A DNA stretch of 59,359 bases. Source: Gammaproteobacteria bacterium (GTDB lineage Bacteria > Pseudomonadota > Gammaproteobacteria > Steroidobacterales > Steroidobacteraceae). The stretch is from contig JAQGOF010000196.1 of the NCBI GenBank assembly GCA_028293745.1, positions 1 to 59,359 on the forward strand. Direction: 5' to 3'. Shown piece by piece: positions 1-9,090 of the stretch (positions are counted from its first letter, which is position 1; every line of letters begins with the position of its first letter). The position numbers were made by a program, and so were the translations under genes. Below the pieces are notes generated by a model that saw only the letters and a list, made by a program, of their open reading frames with translations, was not told the origin of the DNA and searched no databases.

Positions 1-534
1 TCGGCGTGCAACACGCAAGGAGCGCATGTTGTCAGGATGTATAAGTGATATGACGCGGGACAGACGCAGCACGTCACACGCATAGTCGAAAACGCGACGC
101 GCTGCTTCACTGGCGTAACCGTGGCCCCAGCAACTCCGGTCGAGTGTGTATCCGAGCTCCCTCTCGAATGCGAGATCGGGATCAGCCGGCGCCTGACTAC
201 GGTCGTACCACGCCCTGGGAACTGCGCGCACACTGGCTCTGGTTTCCACGGCGAGATCGCTCAACCCGCACCGTCCGATTAACATGCCATCCGACTTGCG
301 TAACACCGCCAGCTGCCCAAGCGCGAGGTTCTCATACGTCCACAGGGTGGATCGAAGCCACGTAAGCGTCTCCTCGGATGAGCGAGGCCGTGCGGGTCCG
401 AGATAGAGCGCTACATCCGGATCGGCATGAAGGCGAGCGAAGAACTCGAGATCGTTCTCGGTGATTCTGCGGAGGATGAGTCGCTCCGATTCGATGCGAT
501 CGGTACCACGCGCCAGAGTCATGCGGGTCCACAT
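1..534 (-). CDS. GNAT family N-acetyltransferase (RimJ/RimL type), partial
   Basis: An open frame on the minus strand runs off the left edge, so the C-terminus is missing. It is probably short by only a few tens of residues, because 178 codons are visible and the family is about 180-200 long. The N-terminus has the RimJ/RimL pattern 'ERLILRRITENDLEFF'. The acetyl-CoA pyrophosphate loop is seen as 'CWGHGYASEAARR', and the last visible stretch 'HPDNMRSLRVARR' is the usual helix after beta-5. The ATG at 534 is preceded in frame by a TGA six codons upstream, so the start is 534 or the Met five codons in. The protein is expected to transfer acetyl from acetyl-CoA to a small molecule or a protein N-terminus. 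The substrate cannot be told from sequence. Confidence 0.85.
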   Translation of the reverse strand, partial: MWTRMTLARGTDRIESERLILRRITENDLEFFARLHADPDVALYLGPARPRSSEETLTWLRSTLWTYENLALGQLAVLRKSDGMLIGRCGLSDLAVETRASVRAVPRAWYDRSQAPADPDLAFERELGYTLDRSCWGHGYASEAARRVFDYACDVLRLSRVISLIHPDNMRSLRVARR

Positions 535-722
535 TTCGGAAGTTGGGTGTCATGCATTCTACCCCAACGTGCGGAATTGGCTTTCATGAGCGCAGCGCGA
601 GCGACCGCTGCGATTGTCGAGGTGAGGGCCACTGTGCGGTTGCAACCTTTTGGGTGGCTGCTGCATCTGTAAGTGGTGAAAACCATCCGTGCCGCCGGAC
701 TCTTGACGCGCATCCTGACGGC

Positions 723-1151
723 TCAGAACGGGAGTGGCCGCAAGTCCGGCTCCACCCAAGTCGCCCGAGCGGCAGCCGAGAACAACAGCGGTTGGGACCA
801 ATAGGCGAAAAGCCAATCGGAACGGCCGTACTCCGAGGCCAGCAACTCGTTGAGAGCCTCATGCAGCGACCTGTCGTTACGGGCCGCCAGCCAGGCGCGA
901 GCGGAGCGCAGGGAGCCCAGCGTGATGGTCTCGTGATAGCCGCTGGTGTCTGTGTTAGGAACGCCGGTAGCCTCGTTGTAGGCGCGGATCAGTCCGGGCA
1001 TAACGCGCATGGCATGTATGTCTGGCCGTCGCAGCAGCCAGAACGCGGCAGCGAAATGCGCTGCGTGGGTCCATTCGGCCTTTGGCAGCGAGCGGTCGAG
1101 CAAGCCTCGGCCAATGCGGTCGATTTCCGAGTCGGAAGAGAAATGCAGCAT
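723..1151 (-). CDS. conserved hypothetical protein (about 142 aa)
   Basis: This is a small cytosolic-looking protein with no signal peptide or membrane segment. It has the motif 'FWLLRRPD', followed by 'YNEATGVPNTDTSGYHETIT', a conserved-looking block rich in Thr/Asp/His. I recognise it only as resembling proteobacterial proteins of unknown function. The start at 1151 is chosen because AAAGGAG lies 7 nt upstream; the open frame extends 13 codons further without a ribosome site. It lies just downstream of a minus-strand terminator hairpin (1186-1212), so it probably has its own promoter or depends on readthrough. Confidence 0.75.
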   Translation of the reverse strand: MLHFSSDSEIDRIGRGLLDRSLPKAEWTHAAHFAAAFWLLRRPDIHAMRVMPGLIRAYNEATGVPNTDTSGYHETITLGSLRSARAWLAARNDRSLHEALNELLASEYGRSDWLFAYWSQPLLFSAAARATWVEPDLRPLPF

Positions 1152-1185
1152 GATTGAGCTCCTTTGGTAGTCCCCGGCGGAGCTA

Positions 1186-1212
1186 TACAAAAACCCCGCC
1201 GACGGCGGGGTT
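1186..1212 (-). terminator. Rho-independent terminator
   Basis: Read on the minus strand, AACCCCGCC-gtc-GGCGGGGTT forms a perfect 9-bp, very GC-rich stem with a 3-nt loop. It is followed directly by a run of T. On the plus strand there is no T-run, so it acts for leftward transcripts, that is, for the B12/radical SAM gene upstream of it. Confidence 0.85.
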
Positions 1213-1241
1213 GCGAATCTGTTCGTTGAGAAGTGAGACCG

Positions 1242-1325
1242 TCAGGTCTGGGCTTCGGAACGAACGCGTGCAACCACCGCCTTTGAGAGGCGTTGTTGTT
1301 GCTGGTTGCGCGTGATTCGAAACAT
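1242..1325 (-). CDS. possible 27-aa small ORF
   Basis: A short frame lies between the radical SAM gene and the terminator. It encodes a basic, Gln-rich peptide (starting MFRITRNQQQQ). The open frame continues upstream without a stop for more than 20 codons but with no better start. The ribosome site is weak: AGCAGGA lies about 14 nt upstream. It could be a real small protein on the radical SAM transcript or chance. Confidence 0.2.
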   Translation of the reverse strand: MFRITRNQQQQRLSKAVVARVRSEAQT

Positions 1326-1387
1326 CGGGGCAATGTAGTCCTGCTCTTTTGAAAGATCAAGCCCGGAATGCAGCGATGCGCAGCTCG

Positions 1388-2962
1388 TTAGACTCCACCG
1401 CTCACGACCTGACTCGCCCTTACCTCGCCACCGTTTGTATTTTCGGCCGCGTCGACTATCTGCAACCTCTCTCTAAGTCTCAGGTGCCGGAGGCGGGACA
1501 GCTCGATCAGCGGCCGCCATACGGCAGCCGTCAGGCGATGGCGTATCAATAGATGCCAAAAGCGATTCGAGCGTTTGTACAGATAGCTCATCGCAAGGTA
1601 CGCGAGTACAGCTGTGTTGTCGGCCGGCCGCCGCTTCCAGATGGAGCTGTGGGAGAAGAGTTTGGTGTAGCACCACGCATATCCCCGGTCGAGCTGCTCG
1701 GCGCTCATCTGCTTCGGCTCGAACACGACATGTGCCGTGTCATACTTGTCCCAATCCCGGTGCAGGATGCGCCCTTCAGCTTCCAGTTGACGGAAGAGAG
1801 GCGTGCCAGGGTACGGCGTCAGGATGTGAAAGGTCGCGCACTCCAGCCGGTTCGCCTCAATCCACTCAACAGTCCGCTCGAAGACGTCCGGCCGATCATG
1901 ATCGAAGCCGAGCACGAAGCTTCCGTTTACCTGAATGCCATAACGATGAAATATGGCAACACGGCGTGCGTAGTCTTCGGGGACCGGTGTCCGCTTGCGA
2001 GAAGCGGTGAGATTGCCGCCATTCAGCGATTCGAACCCTACGAACACACCGGTGCAACCGGAGAGTGCCATCTCTCGTATCAGGGATGGATCGTCAGTTA
2101 CATCGATCGTGACTGCTGCGCTCCAGATGATCTCCAAGGGACGCAGGGCACCGCAAAGACCGCGCAAATAGGCGGGGCGTGACCCAAGATTGTTGTCGAT
2201 GAACACCACGTACGGTTGTCGATCGGCGACGATCTCCTCCACCACTTGCTGCACATCGCGCATCCGATAGGGCATGTGCAAACCGTCGGTGGATAGGTAA
2301 CAGAATCCGCAGCGGTTATGACAACCGCGTGTGGCTATCACGCTGCTCGTTGTCAGGAACGACTCTCGCGGCAGAATTGTTCGTCGCGCCGGCGGATCCA
2401 AGGCGTAGGGGCGAGAGTAATCGGCTTCATAGCGAGGGCGCAGCGCGTCTCGCTCTATGTCTTCAAGAATTTGGGGCCAGAGTTGTACGCCGTCACCGAT
2501 GGCAATCGCGTCGGCATACTGGCGGGCCTCATCAGGGCAGGACAGTACATGCAAGCCGCCGAGCACGACGCGGCAGCCCTGCCCGCGATACCAGTCAGCC
2601 AGTTGATAGGCGCGCCGGGCAAACGTCAGATGGACGGTGATACCTACGACTTGTGGCAGAGGATCACCCGGCGGTGCACCTTGAAGTAGGTTTTCGTCCC
2701 AGTACCGAACATCCCAATGAGGGGGTGTCGCACCAGCAATGCTTGTGAGAGCGAGGGTGGGGGTTAGTACGTGCTTGCCGTAGCTCGCCCGAGGGTCCTT
2801 GGGATAGAAGGGATTGATGAGCAGTGCGTACCCACGCTGTGTGGGTTGACCCGCTCGTGGTGGTCTGAGACCCGGCGCGACGACCATGTCTCGTGGGGCG
2901 GGTCTTGAATTGCGCCCCATGGTCCAACGGCCGCTGTCCTGGTTGAGGGTCCCCTGATGCAT
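1388..2962 (-). CDS. B12-binding domain radical SAM protein
   Basis: This 524-residue protein has the BchE/P-methylase-type layout. An N-terminal cobalamin-binding Rossmann fold covers roughly residues 40-180 ('LINPFYPKDPR', 'VVGITVHLTFARRAYQLA', 'VVLGGLHV'). A radical SAM core follows, with the [4Fe-4S] cysteines in 'RGCHNRCGFCYL' (CxxxCxxC). The C-terminal part resembles the DUF4070 extension of this group ('HILTPYPGTPLFRQLEAEGRI'). Such enzymes methylate or rearrange unactivated carbons, and hopanoid and chlorophyll enzymes belong here. The substrate is unknown and no recognised hopanoid or tetrapyrrole genes are adjacent. A probable promoter with a palindromic spacer lies at 3021-3050 and a strong terminator follows at 1186-1212, so the gene seems to be transcribed nearly alone. 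Starts at Met15 or Met26 are possible. Confidence 0.88.
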   Translation of the reverse strand: MHQGTLNQDSGRWTMGRNSRPAPRDMVVAPGLRPPRAGQPTQRGYALLINPFYPKDPRASYGKHVLTPTLALTSIAGATPPHWDVRYWDENLLQGAPPGDPLPQVVGITVHLTFARRAYQLADWYRGQGCRVVLGGLHVLSCPDEARQYADAIAIGDGVQLWPQILEDIERDALRPRYEADYSRPYALDPPARRTILPRESFLTTSSVIATRGCHNRCGFCYLSTDGLHMPYRMRDVQQVVEEIVADRQPYVVFIDNNLGSRPAYLRGLCGALRPLEIIWSAAVTIDVTDDPSLIREMALSGCTGVFVGFESLNGGNLTASRKRTPVPEDYARRVAIFHRYGIQVNGSFVLGFDHDRPDVFERTVEWIEANRLECATFHILTPYPGTPLFRQLEAEGRILHRDWDKYDTAHVVFEPKQMSAEQLDRGYAWCYTKLFSHSSIWKRRPADNTAVLAYLAMSYLYKRSNRFWHLLIRHRLTAAVWRPLIELSRLRHLRLRERLQIVDAAENTNGGEVRASQVVSGGV

Positions 2963-3020
2963 TACTGGATGCTCTAACGTGCCAAGTTACCTGGCGAGCC
3001 TGAACCATAGCAAATCATAC

Positions 3021-3050
3021 TCTATATTGCAAAGTACTTTGTGGTGACAA
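3021..3050 (-). promoter_or_regulatory. probable sigma-70 promoter with palindromic spacer
   Basis: Reading leftwards, TTGTCA (3050-3045), an 18-bp spacer and TATAGA (3026-3021) fit a -35/-10 pair about 60 bp before the radical SAM start. The spacer contains the perfect 12-bp palindrome CAAAGTACTTTG at 3030-3041. A dyad inside a longer-than-optimal spacer is where MerR-type activators, or a blocking repressor, bind. The region is also notably AT-rich compared with its surroundings. No regulator gene is adjacent. Confidence 0.45.
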
Positions 3051-3158
3051 GACAATTGGTGCCTGGCGGCGATCGCGGGCACCAGCGTGTAGTCCGTCCC
3101 TTGCCAGGACACCAGCGAAACGTACATATTGAAGCTAACTTGAAGTCGAGGTGGGGAC

Positions 3159-3491
3159 GTGGTGATTCTCAAGACCCTCGGGTTGTTCGTCGTTACGGCA
3201 GTCGCAGAGATCGTGGGTTGTTATCTGCCGTACTTGTGGCTGAAGAGAGATGGCCCGCCGTGGTTGCTCCTTCCGGCAACGGTGAGCCTGGCTCTGTTCG
3301 CGTGGTTGTTGACACTGCACCCGACTGCTGCAGGTCGTGTGTATGCAGCGTACGGAGGCGTCTACGTCGCGGTGGCCATCATTTGGCTGTGGCTCGTTGA
3401 TGGCAATCGGCCTACTGCATGGGATCTCGTCGGCGCTGCGATAGCGGTGACGGGCATGGCCATCATCATGCTCGGCCCAAGGGATGCTTGA
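3159..3491 (+). CDS. ynfA: YnfA/UPF0060 family membrane protein
   Basis: This 110-residue integral membrane protein has four predicted helices and the family hallmarks '[16 protein letters not shown]', '[21 protein letters not shown]' and '[12 protein letters not shown]'. YnfA proteins are SMR-superfamily relatives; reported roles include drug or metabolite efflux but the substrate is unsettled. The start is GTG, with two consecutive GTG codons at 3159 and 3162, behind a GAGGTGGGG ribosome site. The gene is divergent from the radical SAM gene and converges on hrpB. Confidence 0.93.
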   Translation: MVILKTLGLFVVTAVAEIVGCYLPYLWLKRDGPPWLLLPATVSLALFAWLLTLHPTAAGRVYAAYGGVYVAVAIIWLWLVDGNRPTAWDLVGAAIAVTGMAIIMLGPRDA

Positions 3492-3522
3492 CGTACGTCG
3501 CTAACGTCAGTTTGGCTCGGCC

Positions 3523-6291
3523 TCAAGTCCGCCGACGGACACCGCGGGTTGCTTCGGCCTCCAGGGGATTCTCGGGCCAGTAGTGTTTGGGATAACGGCC
3601 CCGCATGTCCTTGCGCACATCTGCATAAGAGCCACGCCAGAAACTCGCGAGATCGCGTGTCACCTGCACGGGACGCTGGGCGGGCGACAGCAGTTTGAAT
3701 GTGATGGGCACGCGGCCGCCGCCGATTCGGGGAGTGGCATCGAGTCCGAAGACTTCCTGCAGTCTTACGGATACGGCTGGGGCGCTCTCGTCGAGATAGT
3801 CAATCCGGATGTTGGAACCGCTTGGGACCTGCAGGTGTATCGGAGCGAGATGGTCGAGTTGGCGTTGTTTGTCCCAGGGGAGCAGAGCGCGCAGGATTTC
3901 GGGTAACGAGAGACGTGCGAGATGGTCGCGGCGTGTTACGCCGTCGAGCCAGGGGGCGAGCCAAACGTCGGTGGTTGCGGCGAGGGCTTCGTCGGAGACG
4001 GTGGGCCAAGGGTCGTCATCGGGTGCGCTAGTGGCGTGCGGCGCGGGGTCAGCTGTGGCGCGGGACCTTGCGCCTGTTGCGGGGCCGGACGCTGCGCCTG
4101 TTGCGGGGCCGGACGTTGCGCCCGAAGTGGCACTGGATGCGGCGGGGGCAGCACTGTTGGCAGCCGTGCGGGACGGAACGGCGCGCTGGCGATCGCCTTC
4201 CTTTAACCGCCGCACGAACTCCATTCGCGCTTGCAGGTCGCGGGCATCGCGCGTCCACGGGAGTGCGTCGATACCGAGTTCGCGTATGCCTTCCAGCATC
4301 GCCATACGAGCGGCCTCGACGGGCACGTCTTGCAGTGGCTTCTCCTCAAGCGTGATGGCATCCAGGCGAACGAAGCGGCGCGCCAGCACGGCTTGATCGC
4401 GTGAGCTCCACTCCACCGACTCACCACGCTCGAGTCTATCGGACAGGTGTTCTTCAATTTCGTCGCGCGTAAGCGGCGCGGCCAGGAGTATTCGGGCGTC
4501 ACGCTCGCGATCGTCCAGGTCAACCGCGACGATGAAGTCCTGTTTGGCGAGATTCTGGATTTCCGCGAAGTGTGCGCCTCGGCCGTTGGCGAGAGTGTAG
4601 CGGGCGCCATCAGTGCCGGGACGACGGCGGGCGATGCGGTCGGGGTAGGCGAACGCGAGGAGCGTGCCGGCAGTAGTCGTCGCGGCGTCAGCGGCTCGGT
4701 CCACTGTTCTGTTATGTGGTTGCGTCGCAGGACGCGCATCGTCTGCAACAACGGACCTCACCTGTTGCAGCAAATCCTTGGCGGCACGCCGCGCGCGTTG
4801 TAATCCTGCTCGATCAACGCCCTGCGCGACCCCTTCTCCGCGGACTAGTTCGAGGCGACTGCGAATGTCTGCATCCCGTGATCCACCGGCGGCTCTGAGT
4901 AGGTCGCGTTCGGACAGTAGCGAGGCCAGGTCGGCGGCGAGTGGCAGGCTGCGCAGATCGGTTGCACGAAGCAGCATATGCGCAAGCCGTGGATGCACGC
5001 TGACGCGCGCCATCTGTCGGCCGTGTTGGGTGATCCGCCCTGAAGCGTCCAAAGCACCGAGTCGCACCAACAGATCGCGCGCGCTCGCAAGCATGGCTGA
5101 GGGTGGTGTGTCGAGCCAACGTAGCTCTGAGGCGTCGCGCGCGCCCCAGCCAGCGAGCTCAAGGGCTAGAGGGGCCAAATCGGCTTCCATTATTTCCGGT
5201 GGTGTGAACGGGGCGAGACTGCGCTGTGCTCCCTCGCTCCATATACGGTAGCAGACCCCCGGCTCGACTCGGCCGGCACGGCCTTGCCGCTGCTCCGCCG
5301 ACGCGCGAGAGATTCGCTGCGTCTCCAGGCGACTCATGCCCGTCGCGGGGTCAAAAACGGATCGGCGCACCAGACCTGAGTCAACAATGATGCGGACACC
5401 CTGGATCGTCAAGCTCGTCTCGGCGATGTTGGTTGCCAGGACCACTTTGCGGATGCCGGGCGCGGCGGGCCGGAGCGCAGCGTCCTGATCGTCACCAGAC
5501 AACTCACCGAACAGGGGCAACACGCGCACGGAAGATTCTATTCCCGAGGACTCGAGCAGAGACTGTACGCGCCGAATCTCCCGAGCCCCGGGCAGGAATA
5601 CGAGTATGTCGCCCTGCTCTTCGCGTAGAGCGCGTGCAACGGTCCGAGCGACCAGCCCCTCAGGCGTTTCTTGTTGTCCAGGAACGAACGACGTCGGCGG
5701 TAGCAAGGGCGCACCTTTGCCGACAAACCGTGATTCGACAGGAAACATGCGCCCGAGAGTAGTGACGATAGGCGCATCATTGAGCAACGTCGCGACGCTC
5801 TCTCCATCCAACGTCGCTGACATTACCAGGAGCTTCAGGTCCGGTGTCAGGTTATTTCGCGCGTCGATAGTCAGCGCGAGGCCGAGATCTGCCTGCAGAC
5901 TACGCTCATGGAACTCGTCAAAAATGACAGCGGCAACTGCGTCGAGTGATGGATCAGTCTGAAGCATCCTGGTCAGTACACCTTCCGTGACGACCTCGAT
6001 GCGGGTGTCGCGAGAGACTCGCGTGTCCATTCGCATCCGATATCCGACAGTCGCACCAACACTCTGCTCGAGCGTTTGCGCCATCCTATGTGCAACGGCG
6101 CGGGCGGCCAACCGGCGCGGCTCGAGCATGAGGAGACGTTTACCCCTCATCCAGGGTTGCTCGAGCAGCGCGAGCGGCACTACGGTGCTCTTCCCGGCAC
6201 CCGGGGGCGCTTGAAGGACAACGGAATGGTTTGCCGCAAGCGCGCTGATCAGCGCCGGTAGTGCCTCGTCGATCGGTAATCCAGATCTCAC
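3523..6291 (-). CDS. hrpB: ATP-dependent helicase HrpB
   Basis: DEAH-box RNA helicase-like protein of about 922 residues. The Walker A 'APPGAGKST' is near residue 34, 'FDEFHERS' (DEFH in place of DEAH) near 125, and 'SATLDG' follows. The helicase C, HA2 and HrpB C-terminal regions ('DRERDARILLAAPL', then the 'RYPKHYWPENPLEA' tail) are present. The proposed GTG start at 6291 lies 9 bases beyond the upstream stop and matches the family N-terminus; an in-frame TTG at 6336 would overlap DUF423. Between the helicase body and the C-terminal domain there is an Ala/Ser/Thr/Gly/Pro-rich insertion (DNA about 4010-4190) containing 24-bp tandem repeats. Its biological role in most bacteria is poorly defined. 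It is the last gene of the nfeD-slipin-DUF423 run. Confidence 0.95.
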   Translation of the reverse strand: MRSGLPIDEALPALISALAANHSVVLQAPPGAGKSTVVPLALLEQPWMRGKRLLMLEPRRLAARAVAHRMAQTLEQSVGATVGYRMRMDTRVSRDTRIEVVTEGVLTRMLQTDPSLDAVAAVIFDEFHERSLQADLGLALTIDARNNLTPDLKLLVMSATLDGESVATLLNDAPIVTTLGRMFPVESRFVGKGAPLLPPTSFVPGQQETPEGLVARTVARALREEQGDILVFLPGAREIRRVQSLLESSGIESSVRVLPLFGELSGDDQDAALRPAAPGIRKVVLATNIAETSLTIQGVRIIVDSGLVRRSVFDPATGMSRLETQRISRASAEQRQGRAGRVEPGVCYRIWSEGAQRSLAPFTPPEIMEADLAPLALELAGWGARDASELRWLDTPPSAMLASARDLLVRLGALDASGRITQHGRQMARVSVHPRLAHMLLRATDLRSLPLAADLASLLSERDLLRAAGGSRDADIRSRLELVRGEGVAQGVDRAGLQRARRAAKDLLQQVRSVVADDARPATQPHNRTVDRAADAATTTAGTLLAFAYPDRIARRRPGTDGARYTLANGRGAHFAEIQNLAKQDFIVAVDLDDRERDARILLAAPLTRDEIEEHLSDRLERGESVEWSSRDQAVLARRFVRLDAITLEEKPLQDVPVEAARMAMLEGIRELGIDALPWTRDARDLQARMEFVRRLKEGDRQRAVPSRTAANSAAPAASSATSGATSGPATGAASGPATGARSRATADPAPHATSAPDDDPWPTVSDEALAATTDVWLAPWLDGVTRRDHLARLSLPEILRALLPWDKQRQLDHLAPIHLQVPSGSNIRIDYLDESAPAVSVRLQEVFGLDATPRIGGGRVPITFKLLSPAQRPVQVTRDLASFWRGSYADVRKDMRGRYPKHYWPENPLEAEATRGVRRRT
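4064..4120. repeat. 24-bp tandem repeat inside hrpB
   Basis: Two nearly identical 24-bp units (starting at 4064 and 4088) and a decaying third (from 4112) encode repeated Gly-Pro-Ala-Thr-Gly-Ala in the low-complexity linker of HrpB. The unit length is a multiple of three, so copy-number change keeps the frame. Confidence 0.8.
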
Positions 6292-6299
6292 GAAATCCG

Positions 6300-6671
6300 C
6301 TATTGCCGCAGCACCGTGGCGGCGAACAGGATCCAACCGGCAATCAAAGCGAGTCCGCCCATGGGGGTCACGATGCCCACGAGCCGGGGGGCGCCGAATG
6401 TCAGCAGGTAGAGGCTCCCGCTGAACAGCACGATGCCCGCCAACACCAGGGCTGCTGCCCAGCGCAGCAGCTCGCCGTCCAGCGAGCGTAGTAGCACGCC
6501 GATTGCGAGCAGGCCAAGTGCGTGCAGGAAGTGGTACCGCACGGCGGTTTCGTACACTTGCAGCTTGTCCTGCGGCAGGTGAGCTTTGAGCGCATGCGCT
6601 CCGAATGCCCCCAGGGCGGTGGCCAGGGCAATCAACAGCCCGGCGATGGCCAAGGTTTTGCGTGCGTCCAT
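6300..6671 (-). CDS. DUF423 family membrane protein
   Basis: This 123-residue inner-membrane protein has four hydrophobic helices. It shows the DUF423 (YgdD/YwdK) signatures 'ALGAFGAHAL', 'YETAVRYHFLHALGLL', 'FSGSLYLLTF' and 'TPMGGLALIAGW'. The function of the family is unknown. It lies between slipin and hrpB, 27 bp after slipin, so it is probably co-transcribed. Confidence 0.93.
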   Translation of the reverse strand: MDARKTLAIAGLLIALATALGAFGAHALKAHLPQDKLQVYETAVRYHFLHALGLLAIGVLLRSLDGELLRWAAALVLAGIVLFSGSLYLLTFGAPRLVGIVTPMGGLALIAGWILFAATVLRQ

Positions 6672-6698
6672 CGGTTTATTCGCCCCACAGCGGGCGGA

Positions 6699-7445
6699 TC
6701 ATTCGCCGCGCGGCCCCAGCAGGGGTTTGATCAGATCCAGCGGTAGTGGGAAGACGATGATCTGGGTCTTCTCGTGGGAGATATCCGCAAGGGTCTGCAG
6801 GTAGCGCAATTGCATGGCACTGGGTTGGCGCGCGAGCGATTCGGCTGCCTGGACCAACATCTCCGCGGCCTGGGCCTCGCCTTCTGCGTGGATGATCTTG
6901 GCCCGGCGCGTACGCTCGGCTTCGGCCTGTTTCGCCATGGCGCGGATCATGCTTTCATCGAGATCCACGTCCTTGATCTCGACGTTGGAGACCTTGATCC
7001 CCCAGGCCTCGGTGTTTTGATCGAGGATCTTCTGGACATCCGCGTTCAGCTTGTCGCGCTGGGCCAGCAGGTCATCCATTTCGTGTTGGCCCAACACCGA
7101 GCGGAGCGTCGTTTGTGCCACCTGGCTGGTGGCTTCGAATGGATTGGCGACCTGGATGATTGCCTTGCCAGGGTCCACGACCCGGAAGTACACGACGGCA
7201 TTGACCTTGACCGAGACGTTATCGCGCGTGATGACGTCCTGTTTCGGTACGTTCAACACGATGACACGCAGGTCTACTTTGCGCATCTGCTGCAGTATCG
7301 GGAATACAATGACGACCCCGGGACCCTTTATGCCCGTGAACCGGCCGAGGGTCAGCATCACGCCGCGTTCGTACTCGTTCAACACGCGGATGGTACTGAA
7401 CAGCAAGAACGCGATGAGCACGACAACGACTATTCCGTAGGGCAT
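6699..7445 (-). CDS. slipin family protein (SPFH/band 7)
   Basis: This 248-residue prokaryotic stomatin has one N-terminal membrane hairpin or helix (about residues 4-18). The SPFH core follows ('VLNEYERGVMLTLGRFTG', 'VPKQDVITRDNVSVKVNAV', 'RSVLGQHEMDDLLAQRDKL'), then a charged Ala/Glu coiled coil ('MAKQAEAERTRRAKIIHAEGEA'). Slipins form membrane rafts. In many bacteria they are encoded next to, and are substrates or partners of, the NfeD protease. That pairing is seen here with the gene 54 bp upstream. Confidence 0.95.
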   Translation of the reverse strand: MPYGIVVVVLIAFLLFSTIRVLNEYERGVMLTLGRFTGIKGPGVVIVFPILQQMRKVDLRVIVLNVPKQDVITRDNVSVKVNAVVYFRVVDPGKAIIQVANPFEATSQVAQTTLRSVLGQHEMDDLLAQRDKLNADVQKILDQNTEAWGIKVSNVEIKDVDLDESMIRAMAKQAEAERTRRAKIIHAEGEAQAAEMLVQAAESLARQPSAMQLRYLQTLADISHEKTQIIVFPLPLDLIKPLLGPRGE

Positions 7446-7499
7446 GAGGATCTCCGCTCAGGTGTTGGGAGCCTGTCTGGCAGGCTCCTGCGTGTTGGA

Positions 7500-9035
7500 T
7501 CAAACAGGCTCGACCCACAGCGTCAAACCATCTACTTGGGTGATGCGTACGGCCTGGCCCGCCTGCAGAGCTGAGGCGCTGCGCGCATTCCAAAGCTCGC
7601 CGCCATAACGGATCCGACCTTTGCCGCTGAAGGCCTCCAGGACTTCTGCCCGGTCGCCGATCATCGCCTGCACGCCCGTGACGACAGGGCGTCGCAGGGA
7701 TCGGCTGGCCAGCCAGCCCATGGCGACGATCACCAGGCCGCCCACGGTCGCAATGGCTCCGATCACCGGCAACCCAATGTTCATGCCGGGGATATCCGAA
7801 TCGAACAGGATGAGAGATCCAACGACAAAGGCGATGAGCCCCCCCAAGCCGAGCGAGCCAAAGGTCGGGAAAAAGAATTCGGCGACGATCATTCCCACGC
7901 CCAGGGCCACGAGCGCGAGTCCCGCATAGTTTACGGACAAGATCTGGAATGCGAACAGGGCGACTAGCAGTGAAATGGCGCCCACCACTCCGGGAAAGAC
8001 GGCGCCGGGATTGTACCCTTCGAACAGCAGGCCGTAGATGCCAATGAGGAGGAGCCCGTACGCAACGGTCGGGTTTGTTATCACGGACAGCAGCTCTACT
8101 CGCCAATCGGGCTTCACGTCCTCAACCGCCAGGTCGCGAGTAGCAAGCTTCACGACGTTGTTGCCGACGTGAACTTCGCGACCATCAATCTGGTTTAGGA
8201 GGTCCGGCACGTCACGAGCTACGACGTCGATTACGTTCTGTTTGAGTGCCGCGTTTGCCGAGAGGCTGGCGGCACCGCGTACCGCTTGCTCGGCCCAGTC
8301 AGCATTTCGTCCGCGTAGTTCAGCGAGACCGCGGATGTAAGCGACCGCGTCGTTGACGACTTTGCGTTCCATCGCGGAGCTGGGCGGCGTGGTCTCCCTT
8401 GGCCAGTCTGCGGGGGCAGGCTGGTCCTCTCCCGGGCGGTTCGCGGGTGCCGCGTCGCGACCTTTGTCGCCGTCACCGTGCTTGTCAGGCGCCGGACGCG
8501 GAGAGGTACCCGTTGGTGATGGTGACGGCGCGGAGTCACCGCCGCCAATGGAAACGGGTGTCGCCGCGCCAAGGTTTGTTGCGGGAGCCATCGCCGCGAT
8601 GTGGCTCGCGTAGAGAATGTACGTGCCAGCACTGGCCGCCCTGGCCCCGGGCGGGGACACGTAGCTGACGACAGGAATGGGCGACGCAAGGATGGCGCGG
8701 ATGATGTCGCGCATGGAGGTATCCAGCCCGCCAGGCGTATCGATCTGCAATACGATGATGCGGCTGCCGTTCGCGCGGGCGGCATCAAGGGCCTTGGTGA
8801 CATATCGCGATGTAGCCGGGCCGATGGCACCGTTTATTTCAAGGACCGTAGCCGTTGCGGCGCCAGCACTTGGGGCGGCGGCGCTGTTCTCTGCGGCTTG
8901 AGACGCTGCCGACGGCGCGCTTGCTGCACCCACGGAAATTGGCATCAGCGCCATGATCACCGTCGAACCCATCACCACCAAGGCAGCGAGGGCGGCGCTG
9001 ACGCGGTCGTGGGAACGGGCGAAACAGGCGTTCAC
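7500..9035 (-). CDS. nfeD: NfeD family membrane serine protease (long form)
   Basis: This 511-residue protein has an N-terminal signal/anchor, a ClpP-like periplasmic domain, several membrane helices (about 300-430) and a C-terminal OB-fold ('RAEVLEAFSGKGRIRYGGELW'). The catalytic Ser is visible as Ser135 in 'ARAASAGTY', the oxyanion region as 'DTPGGLDTSMRDI', and the probable general-base Lys as Lys225 in 'MERKVVNDAV'. Family members usually have these two residues about 40 apart. Here a Pro/Asp/Ser-rich insertion (about residues 166-221) separates them further. Partnership with slipin in membrane quality control is the accepted model. Confidence 0.93.
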   Translation of the reverse strand: MNACFARSHDRVSAALAALVVMGSTVIMALMPISVGAASAPSAASQAAENSAAAPSAGAATATVLEINGAIGPATSRYVTKALDAARANGSRIIVLQIDTPGGLDTSMRDIIRAILASPIPVVSYVSPPGARAASAGTYILYASHIAAMAPATNLGAATPVSIGGGDSAPSPSPTGTSPRPAPDKHGDGDKGRDAAPANRPGEDQPAPADWPRETTPPSSAMERKVVNDAVAYIRGLAELRGRNADWAEQAVRGAASLSANAALKQNVIDVVARDVPDLLNQIDGREVHVGNNVVKLATRDLAVEDVKPDWRVELLSVITNPTVAYGLLLIGIYGLLFEGYNPGAVFPGVVGAISLLVALFAFQILSVNYAGLALVALGVGMIVAEFFFPTFGSLGLGGLIAFVVGSLILFDSDIPGMNIGLPVIGAIATVGGLVIVAMGWLASRSLRRPVVTGVQAMIGDRAEVLEAFSGKGRIRYGGELWNARSASALQAGQAVRITQVDGLTLWVEPV

Positions 9036-9090
9036 ATTGGTAACCCTACTCCCAAGCTACGCTGTGCGCAGCAGGTGCCACTCCTCCGTG

